Part shown: positions 27,474 through 35,539 of the stretch, piece by piece
Layout: each line of letters starts with the position of its first letter
Position numbering within the stretch: position 1 is the first letter of the stretch
Assembly (NCBI RefSeq): GCF_023051145.1
Contig: NZ_JALKFS010000005.1
Span: 4,915,733 to 4,979,732, forward strand
Length of the DNA: 64,000 nt
Reading direction: 5' to 3'
DNA from: Williamsia sp. DF01-3
GTDB taxonomy: Bacteria > Actinomycetota > Actinomycetes > Mycobacteriales > Mycobacteriaceae
Notes under the pieces: generated by a model
What the model saw: only the letters and a program-made list of their open reading frames with translations
The model's database searches: none
What the model was told of the DNA's origin: nothing
Position numbers and translations under genes: made by a program

Positions 27474-28352
27474 ATGACCCACGCTTTTGACCCGGGACCA
27501 GTTGAGCTGCACGCCCGCAACGTCGAGTTCGAGTGGAAGAACACCCCGCTGCACTGGATTCCGAACCACCCGGTGTCGTCCAATGTGATCAGCATGCTCA
27601 ATCTGCTGCTGCCAGAGGGCGAACGCTGGTTTGTGCAGACGTACAACGAGGCGCTGCCCCTGGTGAAGGACGAGGTACTCGCGGCGGCGATGCGCGGTTT
27701 CATCGGGCAGGAGGCGATGCACGCCGAAGCCCACGACCGCGTTCTGTGGGAGTTCCTCGACGAGAACGGTCTCGACCCGCGGCCGTTCCAGCGCCAGATG
27801 GAGTGGATCTTCCGAAAGATCCTCGGCCCCTCCGAGAAGGGCACTGCGAAGGCCCGGTACAAACACCTCGTCGAGCGGCTCTGGCTGATCGCCGCCATCG
27901 AGCACTACACCGCCGTACTCGGTGACTTCGCCCTGAACAACAAGTGGGACGAGCACGGCGCCGACCCCATGATGGCCGACCTCTTCCGGTGGCACGGCGC
28001 CGAAGAGGTGGAACATCGTTGTGTGGCACACGATGTGGCCACCTACTTCGGCGACAGCTACCTCAAACGCGGCCGGGCCATGCTGGTTGCTCTGCCGGCG
28101 TTGCTCTTTGTCATCCACCGCGGCATCCGCTTCATCGCCCACGGAGACCCGGCAGGCAAGGTGAGCTACCCCCGGTTGTGGCTGGGATGGTTCTCCGGCG
28201 CCCGAAACGGGCTGCTGCCCACCCTTCGGTCCATCGTTTTCGCCACGTTCAGCTACTTCCGGCGCGACTTCTCACCGATGGAGGTGGGGTCGACGGCCCA
28301 GGCCGTCGCCTACCTTGCGACCTCACCTGCGGCCCGGACCGCACACCCATGA
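27474..28352 (+). CDS. PF10118-family putative metal-dependent hydrolase
   Basis: 292 aa from ATG 27474 (CAGGAGACCGCG upstream). This is the family usually annotated as predicted metal-dependent hydrolase. The conserved carboxylate/histidine ligands are visible in GQEAMHAEAHDRVLWEF and FRWHGAEEVEHRCVAHDVATYFG, a pattern reminiscent of a di-metal helical bundle. A hydrophobic pair around LVALPALLFVIHRGIRF suggests membrane association. It sits between ephD (13 bp upstream) and the reductase gene, whose start overlaps its stop by ATGA. The family is often found with flavin monooxygenases and 2Fe-2S reductases, so an oxygenase-type role on lipids is possible. The reaction is unknown. Confidence 0.85.
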   Translation: MTHAFDPGPVELHARNVEFEWKNTPLHWIPNHPVSSNVISMLNLLLPEGERWFVQTYNEALPLVKDEVLAAAMRGFIGQEAMHAEAHDRVLWEFLDENGLDPRPFQRQMEWIFRKILGPSEKGTAKARYKHLVERLWLIAAIEHYTAVLGDFALNNKWDEHGADPMMADLFRWHGAEEVEHRCVAHDVATYFGDSYLKRGRAMLVALPALLFVIHRGIRFIAHGDPAGKVSYPRLWLGWFSGARNGLLPTLRSIVFATFSYFRRDFSPMEVGSTAQAVAYLATSPAARTAHP

Positions 28353-29485
28353 ATCAGCGCCACCACCCGCACACGACGTCGATGACGGCGCCGCCGCCGC
28401 ATCTGTACAACCGGTATCAGCACGACCCGGCCATGCGGATCGCGACATTGCTCGGCAAGGTGTGGTTCCCGCTGTGGAGCACGCTCACCAAAACGCCTGT
28501 GCCGAAAGAGGTCCACCGCGTCACCACGGTGCGCATCATCGGCCGCGAAGTGGTGGCCGAGGACGAGAACGTGGTGGCCCTGACCCTCGCCGACCCCGAC
28601 GGCGGCGAACTCACACCGTGGTACGCCGGCGCTCACCTCGACCTGCTGCTGCCGTCCGGCCGCATGCGTGAGTACTCGCTGTGCGGTGACCCCGCCGATC
28701 GTGACCATTACCGGATCGCCGTGCGGCGGATACCAGACGGTGGTGGCGGATCGGTAGAGGTCCATGACCAGCTCCGGGTCGGTGACCTGCTGCGGATCAA
28801 GGGTCCGCGCAACGCCTTTCCCCTTGCACTGCCCGGTCATGGGTCGCCGGCACGCCGGCTGCGATTCATTGCAGGCGGCATCGGCATCACCCCGATCCTG
28901 CCGATGCTGCAGGCCGCCGAGCGGTTGGGCCTGGACTGGTCGATGGTGTACACCGGCCGCAGCGTCGACTCCCTGCCCTTCGTCGAAGAACTGGCCCGCT
29001 ACGGTGACCGGATCACGGTGCGCACCGACGACACCGACGGCATCCCCACCGCACATGATCTTCTCGGTGGGGACGACGCCGACTCACCGGGGCTTCCCGG
29101 AACGTCCGTGTACTGCTGCGGCCCCGTCCCCATGCTGAACTCCATTCGTGCCGCGCTGGCGGGCAGAGCCGACATCGAACTGCACTTCGAGAGGTTCTCT
29201 CCACCACCGGTTCTCGACGGTCGGCCATTCCGGGTGACCCTGGACAGCACCGACGGTGACGTTGCGGTCGGTGCCACCGAATCGACGCTGGCGGCGGTCC
29301 GCCGGGTTCTGCCGTCGGTGCCGTACTCGTGCCAGCAGGGCTTCTGCGGCACCTGCAAGGTCCGGGTGCTCGAAGGCAAGGTCGAACACCGCGACAACAT
29401 CCTCACCGAACCAGAACGCGACGCCGGTGTGATGCTCACCTGCGTCTCGCGGGCCGAGGGTGACCACCTTCGTCTCGACCTCTGA
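28349..29485 (+). CDS. Phthalate-dioxygenase-reductase-type FMN/2Fe-2S reductase
   Basis: 378 aa from ATG 28349, overlapping the previous stop by four bases. An N-terminal extension (res 1-50) is followed by a flavin-binding barrel with RMREYSLCGDPADRD and an NAD(P)H domain with FIAGGIGITPILPML and VYCCGPVPML. The C-terminal plant-type ferredoxin has ligands in CQQGFCGTCKVRVLEG and a distal Cys in VMLTCVSRAEG (C-x4-C-x2-C...C). It would pass electrons from NAD(P)H through FMN and 2Fe-2S to an oxygenase. Its tight coupling to the PF10118 gene makes that protein the best candidate partner; the flavin monooxygenase downstream normally needs no external reductase. Confidence 0.92.
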   Translation: MNQRHHPHTTSMTAPPPHLYNRYQHDPAMRIATLLGKVWFPLWSTLTKTPVPKEVHRVTTVRIIGREVVAEDENVVALTLADPDGGELTPWYAGAHLDLLLPSGRMREYSLCGDPADRDHYRIAVRRIPDGGGGSVEVHDQLRVGDLLRIKGPRNAFPLALPGHGSPARRLRFIAGGIGITPILPMLQAAERLGLDWSMVYTGRSVDSLPFVEELARYGDRITVRTDDTDGIPTAHDLLGGDDADSPGLPGTSVYCCGPVPMLNSIRAALAGRADIELHFERFSPPPVLDGRPFRVTLDSTDGDVAVGATESTLAAVRRVLPSVPYSCQQGFCGTCKVRVLEGKVEHRDNILTEPERDAGVMLTCVSRAEGDHLRLDL

Positions 29486-29512
29486 ACCCGAACAGCAACG
29501 GAGAACATCATC

Positions 29513-30991
29513 GTGCCCGAACCTCAATTCACCGTCGCCATCGTGGGTGCCGGATTCGGCGGGCTCGCTGCCGGGATCAAGTTGCAGGAACGCGGAATCG
29601 ACGACTACGTGATCTTCGACCGCAACGACGACGTCGGCGGCACCTGGCTGGCCAATCAGTATCCCGGTGTCGAGGTGGACATCCCCTCGGTCACCTACTC
29701 CTACAAGTTCGCGCTCAACCCGGATTGGTCTGCGGTGTTCGCGCCGGGATCGGAACTGCTGCAGTACGCCCGCGACATCGCCGAGCGGTTCGGGATCCGT
29801 GAGCACATCCGGTTCGGCACCGCGGTGACCGCGGCCGATTTCGACGAGACCACCGATCTGTGGACCGTCACCACCGCAACCGGCGAGACCGTCACCGCCC
29901 GGTTCCTGATCAGTTGCCACGGCGCGCTGTCCACCCCGGCCACGCCCGCGCTGCCCGGCCTGGAGAACTTCTCGGGGAAGGTTCTGCGATCGGCATCCTG
30001 GGACCACGATTACGACCTGACGGGCAAGCGGGTCGCCATCATCGGCACCGGAGCCACCGGCATCCAGATCATCCCCACCATCGCACCCGACGTCGAGCAC
30101 CTGACCGTGGTGCAGCGCACGGCCATCTGGGTGTTGCCCAAACCGAACGCGCCGATCCCGGACCGCCTGCGCGGTGTGTACCGGTTCGCGCCGAAACTGC
30201 AGTTGCTGCCGCGTTTTCTGATCGACTCGACGTTCGAGATCGCCGAGACACTCGGCGTGGTCTACAACAAGCAGTTGCCCGCCATCACTCGGGGAATGGA
30301 GAAGCTCTGCCTGCGTCATCTGCGGGGTCAGGTCAAAGACCCCGAGCTGCGCACCAAGCTCACCCCGCACTACGGCTACGCCTGCAAACGTCCGTCGTTC
30401 TCCAACGACTACTTCCCGACGTTCAACCGCGACAACGTCGACCTGGAGACGTCGCCCATCACCGAGATCACCGGTAGCGGAATCGTGTTCGCCGATGGCC
30501 GAAGTCTTGAGATCGATGCGCTCATCCTCGCAACCGGCTTCAAGATCTTCGATCTGCCGTACACGATCCGCGGAGTCGGCGGCCAGGATCTCGGCGACAC
30601 CTGGGATTCGGAACGTATGCATGCCTACGAGGGCATCACCGTCCCGGACTTCCCCAACCTTTTCCTGGCGCCGGGACCCTACGGCGTGATCGGGTTCTCG
30701 TGGTTCGACACCATCGAACTCTGCGTCACCCACGCGGTGCGGGTTGTCGCCAAAGCCGTCGAGTCCGGCGCGGGCCGGGTGAGCGCAACCGATGAGCAGA
30801 CCGAAGAGTTCGTCGAGAAGATGCGCAAGAAGGTGCGCAGCACGGTCTTTGCTAGTCCGCGCTGCGCCGGGTCGAACACCTACTACATCAACGCTCAAGG
30901 CGATTCGCCCTACCTCCGACCGACCAGCCGGGTGGAGTCGATCCTGTCTCTGCGCAAAGCCCTCAAGGACGGCTACGAGTACTCCGCCTGA
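29513..30991 (+). CDS. Flavin-containing monooxygenase, BVMO-like
   Basis: 492 aa from GTG 29513 (ACGGAG upstream). It has an N-terminal FAD site VAIVGAGFGGLAAGIKL, the downstream NVGGTW-like DDVGGTWLANQYPG, and an NADPH site AIIGTGATGIQI. The Baeyer-Villiger fingerprint region reads FSGKVLRSASW (residues 153-163): the usual His is Arg, which may change activity towards simple hydroxylation or another substrate. ILATGFKIFD is the conserved C-terminal ATG motif. It resembles the MymA/EthA group in length. It is the last gene of the ephD unit, 27 bp after the reductase. Its 3' end overlaps the convergent MFS gene by 19 bp. Confidence 0.9.
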   Translation: MPEPQFTVAIVGAGFGGLAAGIKLQERGIDDYVIFDRNDDVGGTWLANQYPGVEVDIPSVTYSYKFALNPDWSAVFAPGSELLQYARDIAERFGIREHIRFGTAVTAADFDETTDLWTVTTATGETVTARFLISCHGALSTPATPALPGLENFSGKVLRSASWDHDYDLTGKRVAIIGTGATGIQIIPTIAPDVEHLTVVQRTAIWVLPKPNAPIPDRLRGVYRFAPKLQLLPRFLIDSTFEIAETLGVVYNKQLPAITRGMEKLCLRHLRGQVKDPELRTKLTPHYGYACKRPSFSNDYFPTFNRDNVDLETSPITEITGSGIVFADGRSLEIDALILATGFKIFDLPYTIRGVGGQDLGDTWDSERMHAYEGITVPDFPNLFLAPGPYGVIGFSWFDTIELCVTHAVRVVAKAVESGAGRVSATDEQTEEFVEKMRKKVRSTVFASPRCAGSNTYYINAQGDSPYLRPTSRVESILSLRKALKDGYEYSA

Positions 30992-32558
30992 CGCGCATCG
31001 TCCTCCACCACGACGGCGGCACCGAGTTGTCTGGTCCGCAGGGTGATCCACGCGATCGGCGCAGCGAAGCCCGCAGCAACGGCGGCCACCACCACCGAAC
31101 CGTGCAGCCCGTCGACAAACGCGTCGCGGATGACCCCGAGCATCTGCTGACCGCCGGGACCCGGGATGGCCGAGGCGACCTGCACACCGGCCATCACCGA
31201 TTCCTTGGATGCAGCAAGGGCTTCCGGGGGCAGACCGCTGCCATCGAGCTTGTCGCCGATCCCCGATGTGTAGACCGATGACAGCACCGAGCCGAGCACG
31301 GCAACCCCGAGGGTGCCGCCGATCTCACGCGTCACGTCGTTGACCGCCGAGCCCGCGCCTGCCTGCTCCGGTGCAAGGGAATTGGTGATGATGTTGGTGG
31401 CCGGCCCCTGCACCAGGGCAAGGCCCGCTGCCATCAGGCTCATCGACCAGATGATCAGCCCCCAGTAAGAGGCGTCTTTGCCTGCAAGGAGAACCAACGC
31501 GAATCCTGCGGCCATCGTCAGTGATCCAAGGGCCGCAACCCGCCCGGGTCCCAGCTTGCGGGCGAACACCATCGCGAGCGGCGAGAATGCGGCCATCACG
31601 ATCGCGAACGGCAGGGTGCGCAGTCCGGCCTCCAGCGGGCCGTAGCCCTTCACGGCCTGGAAGTACTGGGTGATCAGGAAGATGAACCCGAACAGGCTGA
31701 AGAATGCGACCGCGATCAGCCCCGAGGCCACGGCGAACGGCCGGTTGTTGAACAGGCGCACGTCCAGGATGGGATGGCGCGAGCACAGTTCGACGTACAC
31801 GAAACCGATCAAAGCGCTGCCGCGCCGATGAAACCACCAATGGTCTGCAGCGATCCCCACCCGTGATTCGGCCCCTCGATCAGGGTGTAGACCAGCAGGG
31901 TCACGCCCGCGATAGACGTTACCGCGCCGGTGAGGTCGAACGGACCCGGCTGGGCCTTGCCGCCACTGGGCACCGCCAGGTAGACACCGACGAGCACTGC
32001 TGCGGCGATCGGCAGATTGACCCAGAACACCGACGACCACGAGTAGTGCTCGAGCAGCCAACCTCCGAGCACGGGACCGATGGCCACGGCGATACCGGTG
32101 GTGCCGGCCCAGATGCCGACTGCGATGGCACGCTCCTTGAGATCGGGAAAGATGCCGATCAGGATGGCCAGAGTGGCCGGAAAGACCAGTGCGGCAAACA
32201 ATCCGAGCCCCGCACGCGCGGCGATGAGCTGGCCGAGCGAGCTCGATTCGGCAGCGAGCACCGACACCGCCGCGAACCCGACGACGCCGATGACCAGTAC
32301 CTTGCGGCGGCCGAACCGGTCAGCGAAATGGCCTGCGGTGAGCAGTAAGCCGGCAAATGTGAGGGTGTAGGCGTCCACCACCCACTGCAGTCCCGAGTTG
32401 CTCGCGCCGAGGTCCCGACTGATGGTCGGCAGCGCAACGTTGACGATGGTGTTGTCGATCATCACCAAGAGCACGGCGCCACAGAGGGCGACCAGACCCC
32501 ACCAGCGATTGCGCGACCGGGCAGCGGTCTTGTGTTCGACCAGCTCTGTCTTTCTCAT
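30973..32558 (-). pseudogene. DHA2-family MFS efflux pump with a single-base frameshift
   Basis: Starts at ATG 32558 (AGGAGAG ribosome binding site). The first 249 residues contain the first membrane segments (GLVALCGAVLLVMIDNTIVNVALP), motif A GHFADRFGRRKV, and the antiporter motif C region GTTGIAVAIGPVLGGWLL. Translation then stops at 31809. The remaining helices (LIGFVYVELCSRHPILDVRL to the end) continue in another frame down to 30973. One missing base at about 31811-31815 explains this (...GAAAL-IGFVYVE). Intact, it would be about 525 aa with 14 helices, an EmrB/QacA-type drug exporter. A divergent TetR gene probably regulates it. The 3' end overlaps the FMO gene. Confidence 0.85.
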
Positions 32559-32580
32559 CGACTCTCTCCTGAAATAGGAT

Positions 32581-32625
32581 GCTGTTCTAGTGTTGTAGTA
32601 CGTTGTTCTTTACAAGAAGAACAGC
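32581..32625. promoter_or_regulatory. Inverted repeats in the MFS/TetR intergenic region
   Basis: GCTGTTCT (32581-32588) is repeated as AGAACAGC (32618-32625). Inside, GTTCTT-TACAAG-AAGAAC (32605-32622) is a perfect palindrome of TetR-operator size. The region lies 22-67 bp from the MFS start and 55-100 bp from the TetR start, so one bound dimer could control both promoters. The palindromes are seen directly; the binding protein is inferred from the neighbouring gene. Confidence 0.65.
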
Positions 32626-32679
32626 GTGCTACTGCAATGTCAAGAGGGATCGTGCAAGTGGTGTGAAAGGATCGACTGC

Positions 32680-33273
32680 GTGGCATCGAAATCGCCAAGG
32701 ACGGCATCACGGACCCCTGCCGGAGATGTCCGGGGGTTGCTCCTCAATGCCGCCCTGCGCGTACTGGACACTCATGGCGTGCGCGGCCTGACGGTGCGCG
32801 CGGTGGCGTCAGAAGCCAAGGTCGCGCCGATGGGTGTCTACAACCACTTCGACGGCAAGGATGGTTTGATCAATGCCCTTGTCACGGAAGGGTTTTCGCA
32901 GCTGCGAAAGATGATCAGCAGCGTTGTCGACTCCGACGCCGACGTCAGGTTGAACCGCGCCGGTCACACCTACCGCGCCTTCGCGCACAAGTCACCGACG
33001 CTCTACCGGCTCATGTTCTCGGGCCAGTGCGCGCCCGAAGGCGAAGTCGGAGAAGCAGCCCTCGGTGCGCTCACCGAAATCGTTCGTTACGGACAGGCCG
33101 CGGGCACCATCCGGGCCGGGGAGCCGATGGACCTCACGCTGCAGATCTGGTCCTGTGTGCACGGCGCCGTGAGTCTGGAGCTCGATGGAGCCGGGCCTCC
33201 CGACACCACCAACCACTGGGAGTTCATCTACGCCCAGACCCTCGATCTGATCAGCCGAGGCGTCGCACCCTGA
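32680..33273 (+). CDS. TetR-family regulator of the divergent efflux pump
   Basis: 197 aa from GTG 32680 (AAAGG upstream). The N-terminal helix-turn-helix reads LLLNAALRVLDTHGVRGLTVRAVASEAKVAPMGVYNHFDGKDGLINAL. The C-terminal domain (TYRAFAHKSPTLYRLMFSG, LQIWSCVHGAVSLELDG) resembles the TetR_C_13/WHG type. It is divergent from the MFS gene with a palindromic operator between them, the classic arrangement of a drug-pump repressor. The inducer is unknown. If the pump frameshift is real, the regulator may now have no functional target here. Confidence 0.92.
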   Translation: MASKSPRTASRTPAGDVRGLLLNAALRVLDTHGVRGLTVRAVASEAKVAPMGVYNHFDGKDGLINALVTEGFSQLRKMISSVVDSDADVRLNRAGHTYRAFAHKSPTLYRLMFSGQCAPEGEVGEAALGALTEIVRYGQAAGTIRAGEPMDLTLQIWSCVHGAVSLELDGAGPPDTTNHWEFIYAQTLDLISRGVAP

Positions 33274-33274
33274 C

Positions 33275-34339
33275 TCAGGGCAGCAGAATCGGAGGCAACC
33301 CCGGGATGGGGTTGGGGATCGTGTTCGGCGCAGGCCGTGCCGGGCGACGTGTTGTCGTCGGCGGAGGAGGCGGCGGGGGTGCTGTGTAGCGCATCACCGG
33401 GGCGAGCGCGGCTTCGGTGTTGATCGGCGGCAGGGGCGGCGGGGTTGTGGTCGGGGCCGATGACGGGGTGCTCGGCGACTGCGCGGGGGCAGGCGTTGCC
33501 GACACCGCCGTGCTTGTCTCCGGGGAGCGCAGATACCGCTGAGACTGCGGTTGACCGGTGTCTTCGCTCCACGGCGCGGCCACCAGGGTGGCGCCGCCGA
33601 CGACGATCAGGCCGGCGATCAGCGCCGCACCGATCAGCACAAGTCGGTTCTGGCGCCGGTTGTCCACGGGCGGTGGTGCCGGTTCGGCTTCTTGCACGAG
33701 CTGGGGTTCCGGTTCGACGACCGGCGCCGGACGCGCATGCCGTCCCGGTACCGCCAGCGGGACGTCCGCGTGCATCGCCAGGACGGGCAGGTCATGCAGT
33801 CCGGTGGTCAGTGCCGCTTGCAGACCGGGCCAGATCACGTGGTCTGGCATCAGGACCACGGCCGTGACCGGGGCAGGTGAGCCGGCGGCAATCGATCGTG
33901 CCACGCTGACCGCACGCGCCACCGCGGGAGCCAGGGCATCGTCGAGGTCGGTCCGGGTCACCCGCAGCATGCCGACGTACTCGTGGCCCATCACGAACGT
34001 CCCGTCCGAACGGCTGAGCGCCGAGCGGGCCTTGGTCATGAGGTCGAGCAGTTCACGTGCCCACTCGGCGTTCTCGGGCATCGGGGCCTTGCCGGTGCGA
34101 ACCAGGTAGTCGGCCACCGAGCGGTCGAAAGCCCTGCCCTGCAGGTCATGGTCGTCGAGCTGCATCAGACATTGTCCGGTGGCGGAGTCGACCGCGGCAC
34201 CTCGCAGACCGCCATCGTCGAGATCGATCAGGGCAAACGCCGGTCCGACCTGGCCGGATGCCGAGTGTAGGAGGTCACGAACCGTGCGCAGAAGAGATGG
34301 GTCGAGCCAGATCACTGCTCCCGACCTCCTCGTCGTCAT
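33275..34339 (-). CDS. Degenerate half-Hsp70 membrane protein with Pro-rich tail
   Basis: 354 aa from ATG 34339. Residues 30-195 align by eye with the second lobe of the Hsp70-like protein at 10589: FALIDLDDGGLRGAAVD (phosphate-2 without its Gly run), AFDRSVADYLV, LLDLMTKARSALSRSDGTF, VTRTDLDDALAPAVARAV, and VVLMPDHVIWPGLQAAL in place of LLTGGGSATP. The first lobe is absent and the nucleotide-binding glycines are lost, so ATP hydrolysis is unlikely. One membrane helix (LVLIGAALIAGLIVVGGATLV, about 233-253) precedes an exported Thr/Pro-rich tail (PPPPPPPTTTRRPARP). The TetR gene ends two bases away on the other strand. A pseudo-chaperone or scaffold role is inferred. Confidence 0.8.
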   Translation of the reverse strand: MTTRRSGAVIWLDPSLLRTVRDLLHSASGQVGPAFALIDLDDGGLRGAAVDSATGQCLMQLDDHDLQGRAFDRSVADYLVRTGKAPMPENAEWARELLDLMTKARSALSRSDGTFVMGHEYVGMLRVTRTDLDDALAPAVARAVSVARSIAAGSPAPVTAVVLMPDHVIWPGLQAALTTGLHDLPVLAMHADVPLAVPGRHARPAPVVEPEPQLVQEAEPAPPPVDNRRQNRLVLIGAALIAGLIVVGGATLVAAPWSEDTGQPQSQRYLRSPETSTAVSATPAPAQSPSTPSSAPTTTPPPLPPINTEAALAPVMRYTAPPPPPPPTTTRRPARPAPNTIPNPIPGLPPILLP

Positions 34340-34442
34340 TCACCAGTAGCAACCATTCGATGGCCATTCTGCACGGGACCGTCCTGTATGTCTTGTTCAG
34401 CCGCCCCCGCGGTGTAGTCCTCGGTGAGATACCAGCACCCGG

Positions 34443-35456
34443 TCAGTCGTCGATGCCGACCCGAACCACAGGTCGGTCGGTGCTGTCGGCTGGCACCGTG
34501 CGCCGCTGTGTCACCGGCGTCTTGGTGATGAATGTGGCCGCATCGCGCAGTGCCAGTCGCGCTTCGGGGACGAGGCGGGCAAAGGCCTGGAACACGTGGA
34601 GCTGCCCCGGCCAGATCTGCAGATGGCAGTCGGCGCCGGCAACCCGCAGCATTCGTGCCATCTCCTCGGCGTCGCCGCGCAGCATCTCGAACCCTCCTGC
34701 CTGGATCATGAACGGCGGCAGATGTTTTGATTCGTCGAGCTCCAGGCGCAGCCGTGGTAGATCGTCCGGTTGCTCCGCGGTGTAGAGGCTCACCAATCTC
34801 TTCGCCGCGGCCGCGGAGATGATCGGGTCCGGACGGGTCCGTTCCTGGCGTGCGGCCAGATCGAGTGTCAGGTCGAGCAGCGGGGAGAACAAGACCACCG
34901 CGCGCGGTTGTGGTCGACCCGCCCGCTCGTTCTCGGCCACCAGGTCGAGAGCCAGATGTCCGCCGGCGGAGTCCCCCGCTATCACGATGTCGTTTGCGTC
35001 GTAACCCTGCCGCATGAGCCACTCGTAGGCGGCGGCCACGTCATCGGCAGCGGCCGGATAGACGTGTTCCGGGGCGAGGCGGTACTCGACCGAGAACGCA
35101 GGCAGCCGGGAGTAGCGGGCCAGCCGGGACACCAGCGCGCGGTGTGTGCGGGTGGAACAGATGGCGTACCCACTGCCGTGCAGGTAGAGGATCACCTGCT
35201 GTCCGCGGATCTGGCGCGGTCGAATCCACTCACCGACTACGCCGCCGTTGTGCACACGCGCGACCTTGACTCCCTGTGGTGAGTCGCCCGCCATCATGGA
35301 CGCCGCAACCACCGCCCTGGTGAACGCGACGCCGGCGCGGTTGTCGGGAATGACTTCGGCAAGAGGCCGAAGGACCGTGGACGCAGCCCTCACCAGCGCC
35401 TGCGACCTCCGAGACGGTTGCAGCACCGGCCCCAATAGCGACGTGTTCTGTTGCAC
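34443..35456 (-). CDS. LipR-like alpha/beta-hydrolase of the HSL family
   Basis: Read from GTG 35456 the protein is about 337 aa; TTG/GTG starts up to 35513 are open but run into the divergent MerR promoter. Motifs are HGSGYAICSTRTHR (oxyanion hole HGxGY), GDSAGGHLALDL (Ser nucleophile), DDLPRLRLELDESKHLPP (acid region) and WPGQLHVFQAF (catalytic His). Hormone-sensitive-lipase-type esterases hydrolyse acyl or acetyl esters. M. tuberculosis LipR lies in the mymA operon with a flavin monooxygenase similar to the one encoded 4 kb away here. The partner gene across the promoter is a MerR-family regulator. The physiological substrate is unknown. Confidence 0.88.
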   Translation of the reverse strand: MQQNTSLLGPVLQPSRRSQALVRAASTVLRPLAEVIPDNRAGVAFTRAVVAASMMAGDSPQGVKVARVHNGGVVGEWIRPRQIRGQQVILYLHGSGYAICSTRTHRALVSRLARYSRLPAFSVEYRLAPEHVYPAAADDVAAAYEWLMRQGYDANDIVIAGDSAGGHLALDLVAENERAGRPQPRAVVLFSPLLDLTLDLAARQERTRPDPIISAAAAKRLVSLYTAEQPDDLPRLRLELDESKHLPPFMIQAGGFEMLRGDAEEMARMLRVAGADCHLQIWPGQLHVFQAFARLVPEARLALRDAATFITKTPVTQRRTVPADSTDRPVVRVGIDD

Positions 35457-35498
35457 TTGCTGAGTGTCACCGTCAATTGTGCCATTTGTCAATGTCAC

Positions 35499-35539
35499 GT
35501 TTAGAACTGGCAATTACAGCGCCGGTTTAGAATCTCGGG
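35499..35539 (+). promoter_or_regulatory. Promoter of the MerR-type gene, probably leaderless
   Basis: TAGAAT at 35528-35533 is a good -10 hexamer only six bases before the GTG at 35540, so transcription would start at or beside the start codon. A direct repeat GTTTAGAA (35499-35506 and 35525-35532) lies 26 bp apart and could be a regulator site. No strong -35 box is visible, as is common in actinobacteria. Confidence 0.5.

Noticed and set aside
29084-31051. 655-codon minus-strand frame opposite the flavin monooxygenase
   Set aside because: Shadow of a clear FAD/NADPH monooxygenase on the other strand; no motif of its own.
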